64,000 bases of DNA, taken from Heligmosomoides polygyrus polygyrus. Taxonomy: Eukaryota; Nematoda; Chromadorea; Rhabditida; Heligmosomidae. Shown here piece by piece: positions 1 to 9,793 of the stretch. The stretch covers positions 65,196,643 through 65,260,642 of the forward strand of contig OX377202.1 of NCBI GenBank assembly GCA_947396885.1. The letters run 5' to 3'. The notes beneath the pieces were generated by a model, which worked only from the letters and a program-made list of their open reading frames with translations, ran no database searches and was not told the origin of the DNA. Made by a program: the position numbers and the translations under genes. The first letter of the stretch is position 1, and each line of letters opens with the position of its first letter.

Positions 1-1154
1 TTTTTTATCGCAACCACTCTCCCCATTAGCTAATTCCGACCATTGTTTTGATAGGTAAGTCGTAGTGGCTCTGGCTCCAGTCGTCCGGGAGTCTCGGAGA
101 GGGCCACGGGGGCAGCTGCATTGTCGTCTCAAGTTCAACGAGAAATGAAGGCGATCAACCTAGACTCAAAGGTTCTCTGATCTTTTTCTCGTCTCCTTTA
201 AAGTAAAGCACAAATTCGCTGAATTTTGCTTCCTCCTTACTCTTACTGAATGTGAACTACTCAGCGCTGGACAACTACTTGAGTCGATTGGATATGGGCT
301 TTTAATCAATTCACTTCCATGTCTGACGTTTACCGAAGCTTTTGCAGAGTGCTTCATGATGCTTTTGCAATATTTGTGCCGTTTAAATTTCCTCAATGTG
401 GGTCGTTGAAATATCCTCGCATATGTACTTTGATCTTTCGAAATAATGTCTTTTGTATGAGTCAGGATGCTCCCTAAATAGTCATGTATACAACCATGTG
501 TCAACTAGGCTGAACTATTACGTTAAAAGAGTCTTCTCTAATTACGAAAGGCGACTTGTACCTCCGCCATAAGGTCAGAAACCACTGTCCCAACCTCAGT
601 TGGACATGGTTACATCAGTGGTTAGCTTGGGTTCAGTCTTTAAAACGGAACCGCTGCTATCTCAGCGCTTGGTCAGATGGAATGTACGATGGCCGAATTG
701 TTTCCGAGCACGAACTCTTTCTGGGATCCTGTGGTGCATTAAAAATGTTTCATGCGCCTATAATTTTGCTGCAAAAAAAATCAGTATCAGAGAAAAATGC
801 GCTCGGCTTTGTGAACTGGTTGGGAAGACCATTAGACATATCCTGAAACTCACTGTATCGAAGCCCCATCTGTTCTAAGGCTTGTCACATCATTGGTTCC
901 CTTTTGCTGTGTCAAGGGGGCTGTCTCGACAACGCTTGAGTCACTATACGCTAGTGCATCTGCGCTGCCGAGTTCGACACATTCTTTTTTATCATTTCAT
1001 CACGTGTTTACGCCACAAAACCAAGCAAAATTCAACATAGGCGTGAACTCGGGTGTCAGTGACTGCACCCGAAGCACGTATTGTGCGTGAGGATTGCGCT
1101 AGACCGTTTGTCGATCGTCCGCTGTCTCCATTCTTGTCATGACCTTGAATACAG
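1..1154. other. Unassigned sequence at the left edge
   Basis: There is no domain I recognise. Short open stretches exist on both strands. One on the + strand at about 920-1090 is rich in Ser and Thr and could be an upstream exon of the gene that ends at 1389, but I see no decisive splice sites. Confidence 0.3.
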
Positions 1155-1389
1155 ACATCTGCATCAACCTCCGAGAGCAGTGCATTATCTTCTGGGGTTG
1201 TTGTAAACGGATCCTGTCGTTCTTATACGCGCTTTGTTCGAGTTGTGCTTCAATGGTTTTCATTTTCAAGGTGAGAGTTCGACGTCGAAGGAAATCAGTG
1301 CATCGGATGCATGGAGCGGACCTGTGCAGGAAATGACGAGGACGATTGACGATGACATCGATGAATTCCTGGACGATCTTTTCGACTGA
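1155..1389 (+). CDS. C-terminal exons of an unidentified host gene
   Basis: I see two short coding-like pieces on the + strand. The first (1155-1202) follows an acceptor-like ...TTGAATACAG and reads TSASTSESSALSSGVV before a GTAAAC donor at 1203. The second runs from about 1276 to the TGA at 1387-1389. It is Ser-rich and ends in an acidic tail, TIDDDIDEFLDDLFD. An AATAAA lies at 1631-1636. The acidic tail with an in-frame stop looks like a genuine protein terminus. The best phase-consistent acceptor for the second piece (AGGTGAG before 1276) is weak, so the exact junction is unsure. The product is not recognised, and the gene would extend off the left edge. Confidence 0.35.
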
Positions 1390-2781
1390 GGTATTGCTCC
1401 TGTGTGTGGTCAGCTGTATTCTGTTGTACAAAAGTTTCGTGTTTACCCTTGTCCAGGTAGAGGTACATCACAGCTTATTCTCTTATAAGGAATGGGCACT
1501 CTATAGCCGTTAACGGGATCGTCTCCGTCGTTGAAAACGTGCTTGTCGTCCCCCTCTCTGTCGTGCTCCAGTGTCAGTTGTCGGATTTGAGGTGTTAATT
1601 TGTTCTGCTGTGATGCAGTTTTTCAGTGCCAATAAATCATTTTCCTATTACAAGCCGCATCCGAAAAATTGGCTCCTACGCGGGCACGAGTAATTTGTCG
1701 AAATGCTCATCCCCTAGATATGATTCGCAAATCGTGGTAATTGGAGTGGCGCGGCTCTTTGATGCGTCCGCACGAAACCGTGCCGTGATTGAGTGGTCAC
1801 TAGTAGCACACAAAGGCGTGGTGTGTATGTATTTCCAAGTCATTTTACTCACAGTCGTTCCTATAGGACATCGGTCTAACGACTTCTTAACACTGGCTCT
1901 CGGTCGAAACGTATCGCAAACGGGGCATCCCCGAGGACCGTGCCTAATATCGCCATTAGATGGCGCGCGAGGATAAAGCGTTTTCACCCGGCAAATCTGA
2001 CACATGAGATGAGGTTGCAGTGACAACGGAAGTACTCCAGACGACAACCCCTCGCAACGGATATTTCTGAGGAATGCGCAGTCAGCAGCAATAGTAGATG
2101 GCCTGCCTTAGATGAGCTGCGTCTTGCACTGATGCTGTGAGCAAGTGCGCTACTGCGGACAAGCCGGGAAGCGTTGCCGCCTTTGATGTTTTTATGCGCG
2201 ACCTTCATTTGCGGAGTAGAGTACTTCCCTGCCTATATGGAACGGCGTGACTGATCTAAGAATGGAGCAAATTTCTGTTGATGTAGGTGTTGAGGTGAGG
2301 CGCTGGCCGCACTGCTCATTCATTCGTTATTGAAGACGATTATGTTGAGGAAACTCCAAAAAAGAAACTTTCCAGCTCAACGTTGACAAGTGCTCCCGGC
2401 AAGTTGGGGTCACGAAGCACGCCCAGATTACATTGCCCTTTTTATCGGCAAAACGACTACTTCCATGTTGATCTCTGTCAGAGATACGTCCAAAAAGTCA
2501 TGTCTGAATCTAACTCAAGCTGCTACAAGATTCCTCGCTTCGATAGGATCGGAAATGGGAGTGAAGGGCAGCTTGATTTTTACCACGTACTGAATCAGAA
2601 TGCGTCAACTAAACTCGTGAAAATTCAGATTCACTTCAAATCTCTGAAGAGGTTCACCTCATTACTGAGAAGGATGCGAGCTTCCCGATTCTTGAAGTGA
2701 GGTTAAACTATCCCGCTGTATCTTCGGTTACGCAATCTATCTACCACTATGTTGGTTTAGCTCCTTGCCCTGCAGATGATG
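1390..2781. other. No gene seen
   Basis: Unique-looking sequence. Overlapping open frames of 60-125 codons occur on both strands with no recognisable domain or consistent splice signals. It holds the possible polyadenylation signal (1631) of the gene ending at 1389. Confidence 0.4.
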
Positions 2782-2824
2782 AGGCGTATCTCAATCAGGT
2801 TGGAAACCTGGCTGAGATACGCCT
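2782..2824. repeat. Short near-perfect hairpin
   Basis: Two 20-base arms (2782-2801 and 2805-2824), starting AGGCGTATCTCA, pair with two mismatches around a 3-base loop. It lies just left of the tandem repeat array and may be a remnant of a foldback element. Confidence 0.6.
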
Positions 2825-2859
2825 AGTGGAATCACGCGCAATCTCATGGAACCCCTTGC

Positions 2860-3796
2860 AACGCCTCCGCGTACCTCGCGCGGGCAACGTCTGCCGTTCA
2901 ACATGGGGCGTTGTTACAGCAGAGGACGCGTAGCCTCCTCCTGCTTGACACAACGGCGTCTGCGCGCGTTTCTGAGCGCCTGGATCCAGAAGACGGGTTC
3001 CCTTCGTCGCATCACAACCGTCTGGAGTCAGAAGATCGAAAAGAAAGGAAGCAGAGGTCACATCGTCGTCGTACGACGACCGGCCGTATGCATAATTCAG
3101 CGTTATCCCATTTTGAACGGAAAACTTTACCCGCGCTAGGTACGCCTCTGCGTACCTCGCGCGGGCAACGTTTGCCGTTCAACATGGGATATTATTGCAT
3201 TAGAGGAAGCGCATCCTCCTCCTGCTTGACACAACGGCGTCTGCGCGCGTTTCTGAGCGCCTGGATCCAGAAGACGGGTTCCCTTCGCCGCACCACGACC
3301 GTCTGGAGTTAGAAGAGGAGACACCGTCGTTCTACGACGAGGGATCGCATTCAGAATTGAGAATGAGATGTTGTTACAGCAGAGGAAGCGCATTCTGCTC
3401 CTGCTTGATACAACGGGGTCTGCGCGCGTTTCTGAGTGCCTTGATCCAGAAGACGGGTTCCCTTCTCCGCACCACAACCGTCTGGAGTCAGAAGAGGAGA
3501 CACCGTCGTTCTACGACGAGGGATCGCATGCAGAATTGAGCATGAGATGCTGCTGCAGCAGAGAAAGCGGGTCCTCCTCCTGCTTGACACAACGGGGTCT
3601 GCGCGCGTTTCTGAGTGCCTGAATTCAGAAGACGGGTTCCCTTCGTTGCACCACAACCTTCTGGAGTCGGAAGATCGAAAAGTAAGGAAGCAGAGGTCAC
3701 ATCGTGGTCGTACGACGACCGGCCGCATGCAGAACTCAGCATTATCCCATGTTGAACGGAAATCTTTACCCGCGCCAGGTACGCCTCTGCGTATAT
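2860..3796. repeat. Tandem repeat array, four units of two lengths
   Basis: A block containing TGCTTGACACAACGG, GTCTGCGCGCGTTTCTGAG and GAAGACGGGTTCCCTTC occurs four times. The marker TGCTTGA starts at 2942, 3223, 3402 and 3581, so the periods are 281, 179 and 179 bases. Units 1 and 4 carry an extra module of about 100 bases (GAAGATCGAAAAG... to GGTACGCCTCTGCGTA...). Units 2 and 3 have a shorter variant instead (AGAAGAGGAGACACCGTCGTT). Several frames on both strands stay open for 80-130 codons. Because 179 is not a multiple of three, no single frame repeats, so these are probably not one protein. Confidence 0.8.
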
Positions 3797-4814
3797 CTCC
3801 CAGTCGAGTATTTTCTCATGGTCTACTGTACGTGGCGTGCTCGCGAATGCGACAGAAGTCCCATTTGAAGATTTGGTTAACACCAGGACTCAAGTCGATA
3901 CCAAACGTAGTATTCACCGAGATGCTTCAGTAAATGTTGTCTTTTTGTTGTTCTGTTAACAAAATTGTTTTGAAGGTCACACGTACTTTTTGTGTGTGAG
4001 TATTTTCTGAGAAAAAAGTGCAAGCCTATAACCACGCAAAGCGGGCAAGTGCAAGACACGCCGTTAGGCGTGTCGTAGCACTTGTACGTTATAATGGGCC
4101 AAAAATAGCATACTGTTAGATCCAAATGACCATATCTCCTTACAGTTAGGCAGTTACAGTCTAGCGTTTTAGACAGGAATAGAATGGGGAAAGTTTAGAA
4201 ATCGTTGAAGAGAATGCAGTTTTTCGCTAGAGGACTGGTTTTGTAAACTGCTAAAGTTAGGAGTTGTGGAAGACAAGCTTATTCTTTTCAATAACGAACT
4301 CAGCTTGAATTTTCCTAACCATAAGAAAGTTTGATACCACAGTTATGGTTTCATCTCTGGAAACTGCTGCGTTTCTTTTGTTTACTTTAGGTCTAGCGTT
4401 TGAGTTTTTGTAGTTATAGGATTTCACATGAGTATATCGTGCAATTTTCATAAATATAGATACGAGCATAAATTGTTGAGAAAAAACCGAAAGGGTCGAA
4501 GTCTGTAAGACTGAACCTTTCCCAGAATAATGTGAAGGCGGCTATTGAAGTACCACGCAGTAGAAGCAGTACTGTTACTCAAAGCCTTCATTTTGAAGTT
4601 GCTGTGATGTGAAAGAATAACAAAACCCGCTATATGATTAAGCTATCGCTTTGGAAACTTCCTTAGCTGAACATTTTTGAGAAAAAGAGGGTGATGAAAA
4701 CGCCTTATTAAGTGACCAATGGAGGACTTAGGCAAGTACTTGGCGATGAAGACAATTTTTATCTTTCCCGGAAGTGCTGCGTCTCCGGCATCGCGAACTA
4801 TGCCTACAACTTTG
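3797..4814. other. No gene seen; contains one hairpin
   Basis: AT-rich sequence without recognisable coding. A compact stem-loop at 4046-4084 has CAAGTGC and GACACGCC arms pairing with GGCGTGTC and GCACTTG around a GTTA loop. Confidence 0.4.
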
Positions 4815-4890
4815 TTTTGTCAGTGTTTTATCCTTCTCCGACAAATCTGGTACCAATTCGCTGTCTCCGGAAGGATGGACGGCCTGAATC
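4815..4890 (-). repeat. SINE fragment, tRNA-derived family S3
   Basis: Read on the - strand, this carries the family signature TTGGTACCAGATTTGTC followed by AGAAGGATAAAACACTGAC. It matches the copies at 18.2, 38.3, 45.8 and 52.6 kb. Only the middle of the element is recognisable here. Confidence 0.55.
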
Positions 4891-6665
4891 GTCTGTTGCC
4901 GTGCCTTGATTCGGGATGAAAGCCGTAACTTCCGGCAGTCTCGTAGGCAGCTCAATGCAGTTTAGAGAGTGCATCAGTGTTCATGTCCACCTCTTCATTT
5001 GGCATGCTCATTGTCATTCTTTGTCATAGGGCATTCCCCATGGCGGCCATGTTAGGGAAGCGAAAAAGCGGGCGAGAAATATGTGCACGGAAGTTGCGTT
5101 CACAACGAGTAGTTTTCGAATGCATATATTGCCCCAATAGAAGACTAAGAATTGTTGGCAAGATCTCACGTGTAGCGTAATGGTTAGGAGCAGGAGCATT
5201 AATATGACGGCATATCTACAGAGCTAACCGCAGGGGGATTTCGGGAATGAAATCAGTATCTAGTGAAGGTCCTAAGGCGGCAGGAGGCATACACATGATC
5301 TCACCTAATGACCTGCCGAACAACCGCTTTCTAGGCTGCATGAAATACGTGGTGGAAGGCTATCTAGCTCGTGATCAGCTGCTTTGAAGACCACTGGCCT
5401 AAGTGAAGGTGACGTTGACGACGAGAAGCTGCGTGTTAAGAGATCGTAATCGCTGCTCGGCTTGAGCAGCTCATTAGCATGCACGTCGTGACAGGACCCG
5501 TCAGTGGCGAGTGCGCGAGACGATGAACAGTAGGCCCTGCGGAATAGACCGAAACATCGATTCTCACAAAACAAGCGGCCTGTCCCTGAGCGGATGACAG
5601 GCCCGAAATTCCTGCATGCTGCTGGAGAGCTCTGCTTGGCCTGGAAGCCTTTGCGAGGGCACCCAAGTGTAAGCGGATACGAGATGATGAGGCAGAAATA
5701 AATTGGGAGCGTTTTTGTGGAGATAGCCGAATGCGGAGCAGCCTCTTTCCCCCGAACGACGACGTCAAGCCGCCTTGTGGTTCGCAATTCGCTCTGCGCA
5801 GCACATATGTATTCTATTTCAGCCTCATTTAAATAATTTCGCGGGTGCGGAAAATTGGGAAGCGTCCAGGAAATTGAAATATGTCTTGAGAATAATTGCG
5901 TGAGAACGCCAGACATTTGCTTCACATTGAGAGAGCCTTCTGGTTGTTCACGAATAACATTCTTTAGAAAACAAGTTGTTCTTGAAAGGTAGGCTTTCAA
6001 TTAAAGAACAATGCGCGAATAATGTGAATGGTCTACTCGGCATCCAGCTAGCATCTTATGCGTCTAAAAAAGATCCCGAAATGAGTCCCATACTCTAAAG
6101 CGAAACTGTTCCGTTCCGTCAGTTCTAAGATTGTGGTCTGGTCTAGGATGCGGGATCCCATCGCTTTGAAGTAGATCGAGATCTAAATGTTCTGCTATAG
6201 AACAGACAATGAAGTTACCTTGTGGCGTATTGCAAAATTAGCTTTCGTCAGCTGCACCAGCTGGAGAAGGCCAATTTCTTCATTTAGCAGTCGAATGCGT
6301 TGCGGTAAATTTATTTCTTTTGAAATAGCCGCGTTTCTTCAATTTTTCCATTGAATGTGAAAGACAGAATTCATTCATTCTCCATAGCTTGCCTCCCCTC
6401 ATAGAAAAACCTCATGTTAGGAGCGACAAAGTTATGCAAAGATCTTCATAGCTTCTAATTGTCCTCTTTCGAGATGTAGCTGTAAGCGTTTTCAAGAATT
6501 ACTCTCGAGTCGACGTTTCAGTGGACATGTCTTTGTTTTCTAGTTTTTTCCTTTTGCCCTTTCTGATCGCTCATATGTATGGGAAGAATCTCTTCACTGA
6601 TCCCCTTATGAGGAGATGTGCACAATCAGTGTGAATCAGCTGCCAATTTGTTGCTGTTGTTCAAT
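4891..6665. other. No supported gene; one long unexplained open frame
   Basis: A 231-codon open frame runs on the - strand from 6000 to 5305. Its composition looks random and I recognise no domain. A peptide of the form FPHPRNYLNEAEIE recurs as FAHPRNNFEQAEVQ at about 7.5 kb, which points to a shared DNA repeat rather than a gene. Confidence 0.35.
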
Positions 6666-7284
6666 TCACAACTCATGTTGGAGGAATGCTGCCCATTGAG
6701 CTTCAAGCTGCGTCCTAAAAATAGTGCAAATGTCTTCTTTTCCTGCATAGAAAACGTTTCGTATTATTAAAGGCCAATTAACGAATAAAGCATAAAAATT
6801 ACCAACCTTCGGGAAATCTTGTACTTGAAACGGTACGGGATGCGAATTGCTGCAAGTGTTTAGTTGTACCTACATAGATACACACGTCATGGTGAAAAAT
6901 TTGGAATGCAAAAACCTTGAACGGCTGCTAAGTTTGTTCAAAAATTTGCTGTTCAAAATTGTTCAAAATTCTCATGCCTCTTTCATAAACATATATTGCC
7001 ATGTTTAGACTGAACTCCTAGTCAAGGTTGGACAGAAAGCCGTGTTGTAGGGATCCATTCTGCTGTGGTCATGTTCGGATTTCTATAGCGCTTTTTCAGC
7101 GCCCAATTCTGTGGCACTGGGTCGTTTCTCGGCTAGCATCCCTTACGGGTCAGCGCTCGCCATACGTCCTTCACGATGGACTTTGGCAAGCCGCTGCGTA
7201 TCAAGAAAAAATTGTTGGCGGGCACGTTGTCCCTGCGGTGGTTTTCTTCCGTCCACCGTTTATTGATCGCCGCCATGATCTTCA
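6666..7284 (-). CDS. Possible EH-domain-like exon and terminal exon of a host gene
   Basis: On the - strand, an exon-like block at 7284-7147 (138 nt, phase 1 at both ends) follows a TATTAG acceptor and ends at a strong GTAAGG donor. It encodes a peptide including PANNFFLIRSGLPKSIVKDV followed by WRALT. The FF..SGLP....DVW pattern resembles the first half of an EH (Eps15 homology) domain. A second block at 6714-6666 follows TTTTTAG and encodes TQLEAQWAAFLQHEL plus TGA, which would make a plausible terminus. Phases require at least one more exon between them. The EH assignment is pattern recognition only; the gene is unidentified. Confidence 0.33.
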
Positions 7285-7840
7285 CTAATAGGTTTGCCAT
7301 TGTGAGCATCCAGAAAGTTGTGAGAATGGAGCTGTTATAGAGTGAGTAGTGGAACGGTTATCGTCTCCAAAAATAAGCTTTCAGGAGCGTAGGCCACGTC
7401 ATGCAACTGGCTTTCAATGGTATGTCCACGGCCACCCTTTAGCGAACAAATCTGAGATCTCTCATTGTCGAAGTAATGCGATACCAACTCGTGAGTGGTA
7501 GAAGTTAGAAGGACTAACTGGACTTCGGCCTGTTCAAAATTATTCCGTGGGTGTGCGAACTTCGTACCCTGTTTCTCTACCGCAAATGGGACAGAATGAA
7601 GAAAAAGGTTCCGGACACGTGGTGACACTAAATTTCCCACTTAGCAATGAACCTAAATTCTTTACTTGGACTAAGCAGGCACTCGCCATTGATTCACCGT
7701 CATCCACGCAAGGAGAAAGCATTTTGAGAAGAAACCGAAGGCGGTGAGAAAATTGTCTTTAAATGACAAGCGGACCTTTAAGAGATATCAATTTGAAAGT
7801 GAATCTAAATCATGAATCTAAATTTTTGTACTCCAAAAAT
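7285..7840. other. No gene assigned
   Basis: Open stretches on both strands with no recognised family. One - strand frame includes CPICGRETGYE, but without further zinc-binding residues or splice support. It may hold upstream exons of the - strand gene at 6.7-7.3 kb. Confidence 0.3.
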
Positions 7841-8028
7841 ATATTTTTGCTTGAAAAGAAGGTCTGAAAGCGTGCGCGCAACCATCATCAAGCTCTACGA
7901 CACCCGACGAGGTGTGCCTCAGCGGCGCAAGCGGTAGCACTGCCGCCTCATAGGAGCATACCGGGGGCTTCAAGTTCGAGTCCGCGTACCGCCGGGATTT
8001 TTGCACATATTAGTTTGTTGTTATTACG
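7841..8028 (+). repeat. tRNA-derived SINE family S1, copy 1
   Basis: The sequence has a tRNA-like core at about 7913-7998, with a B-box-like AGTTCGAGTCC and an upstream A-box-like CAGCGGCGCAAGCGG. It is preceded by a conserved leader (CTGAAAGCGTGCGCGCAACCA) and followed by GTTATTACG. The same layout occurs in reverse at 8809-8995, so this is a dispersed repeat rather than a functional tRNA gene. Confidence 0.65.
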
Positions 8029-8808
8029 CTTTCTCATGCTCACAGAAGTCAATTTTAGACATCACTGCTTACAACAAACCAAGGCTGCCCATTCGCGCCA
8101 TCATGTGTACTAGTATTCCAACAATGCCTATCTGCACCACCACCATATCATACCATATCACCAATGATACCGCAACTGCACATAAATACGCGTACCTTAC
8201 GGTTGAATATTATGGACCTGGCCCTATCGGTACATAAGTTGCTAAAAATATCGTTATCACCTGAACGTGTTATCGGCCGACTACTCTCCACCTTCACACT
8301 GGATTTCACATCTCCGACAAGGAGAGAAATTGCAGTTGCGGATGCTATAAAAGGACTCCTATTGGACGCCACATATTGAGATATCGACTGTCAAGAAGAA
8401 GAGGCGGTCCAAGTTAGAGGTAGTATAACGAAAATGGGAGCTTTCTATGTCTGTCGTACGCGTGGGTGGCAGCTGGGTACGTCGATGTTTACCCAGGACC
8501 TTTCTCTACACCGACGGATTGCGCGTTCAACGAAGAAGAAGTGGTCATTCCTTCCCAGGGAGAAGATTGTTCCTCGCTGGCTTTTATAAGATGCGGTTGG
8601 CGTGACAAACGCTTGTGTTTTACTTGTTTCACAGATTCGTACCATAGCTGTTGACGAAAAGGGAAGACAAGACAGGACTTTTTATTTCCAAATGATGTGG
8701 TGCAATAGACATTGTTGGAAAACTAGCACACATGAAGACGCAAATAGACAGCCTTGGTTGGTTGTAAGCATTGATTATTTAAAATTGACTACTGTGAACA
8801 TACAAAAG
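8029..8808. other. Spacer between two inverted SINEs; no gene confirmed
   Basis: Two + strand open stretches (8220-8379 and 8466-8654) have coding-like composition, one including DCAFNEEEVVIPSQGEDCSS. An acceptor-like TTGTTTCACAG lies at about 8634. No domain is recognised and no phase-consistent model could be built. Confidence 0.25.
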
Positions 8809-8995
8809 GCGTAATAACAGGAAACTGGTATGTGCAAAAAAAAATTGGTAGTACGTGGACTCGAACCTGAAACCCCTCCGATGTGCTCCTACGAGGCGTC
8901 CCTTCTTCCAACTGCGCCACCGAGGCGCACTTCGTGGGGTGTCGTAAGAGTCGATGATAATTGCACGCACACTTTCGGACCCCCTTTTCAGGCCA
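8809..8995 (-). repeat. tRNA-derived SINE family S1, copy 2
   Basis: On the - strand this reads like the copy at 7841-8028: the leader (CCGAAAGTGTGCGTGCAATTA), an A-box-like TCGGTGGCGCAGTTGG, a B-box GGTTCGAGTCC, and the same GTTATTACG end. The two copies form an inverted pair separated by 0.8 kb. Confidence 0.65.
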
Positions 8996-9229
8996 TTAAA
9001 AAGGCGTCCAGCAAAACTAGCTGTGGTTCTGGACTCCGCTCACAAGGCTCTACAAGTCAAAGTCCTGTCAAAATGGCATCGCAAAAGCTCACTTTGAGTT
9101 GGGAACCTTTCCTTGTTAGACAGTGGCTACATCAATATCTAAGTAGTTAAGTAGTATGTGGCCCTATTTCATCATTTAATTCAAAAAGCATCTACCACTC
9201 TATTCAACCTTATCACGTCTGGGACAAAC

Positions 9230-9711
9230 TGAGCTTGAGGAAGGTCCCGTTTTCGCCAGCAGTCTTCCCTACTTGCTCTCTTACCACTCTTACCAGTACC
9301 GCGCGACGTGCGGCCTTTCTTCTCTGCGTCCGCTCGGAAACCGCTGCGTCTTCGCGGAAGACGTGCGAGCGGGCTCAGCCGCAGTTCGCGTTATGATTGA
9401 GTCAGCAGTGTTGCGCGAGCTTCCACAAGTGATAGATGCGTCTCCGGGGGACCAATCCCTCCCTATTAGCATGTTAATTGCCGGCTGATTCGGCCGCGGC
9501 CCGCCCCCCGCTCGCCTCTCATTGGTCTGTCACGAAGCACTCACAAGCGCGAAACTAATTCGCACCACAGCCCTTCTAACCAGTTCTCTGGCAGTACGGT
9601 AGCGCTCCTGGGGTGCATCCTCTCTTCGGGGACCTGCTGCTGCCATCCACCCACTCTCCGTGTCGACCAGGCAGCGCTCTCCACGCTCTACCCTCCACAT
9701 TTCAGAGCCGC
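9230..9711 (+). promoter_or_regulatory. Candidate promoter and 5' UTR of the unc-4-like gene
   Basis: A locally GC-rich stretch lies directly upstream of the predicted start ATG at 9712. The surrounding sequence is AT-rich. An inverted CCAAT motif (CATTGG) occurs at about 9520. No TATA box or trans-splice acceptor is certain. The frame is open upstream of the ATG back to about 9613, so an earlier non-ATG-marked exon boundary is possible. The assignment rests on position and composition. Confidence 0.35.
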
Positions 9712-9793
9712 ATGTTCTCGAACGTGAATGTCCAAGACGTGTGGAACGAATACTGGCAGAAACAGCTCAACCTGGCAGGGTCACCGTTCAGCC
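9712..9793 (+). CDS. unc-4: unc-4-like exon 1 (predicted start)
   Basis: Encodes MFSNVNVQDVWNEYWQKQLN then LAGSPFS and the first base of codon 28. The donor is CC^GTGAGT. It was chosen because the ATG opens a coding-like stretch and because the phase-1 donor matches the phase-1 acceptor of exon 2. No homology is recognised in this N-terminal part, so the start is a prediction. Confidence 0.65.

Noticed and set aside
5305..6000. 231-codon open frame on the - strand
   Set aside because: No recognisable domain, random-looking composition, and a short peptide similarity to about 7.5 kb that suggests shared repeat DNA.
7913..7998. Possible tRNA gene
   Set aside because: A- and B-box-like motifs are present, but no clean cloverleaf forms and the unit recurs with the same flanks at 8.9 kb, so it is a tRNA-derived SINE. 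The same reasoning applies at 25.95, 31.39, 39.64 and 40.6 kb.
8164..8654. Two coding-like + strand stretches upstream of the homeobox gene
   Set aside because: No family recognised, and no phase-consistent splice model links them to exon 1 or to each other.
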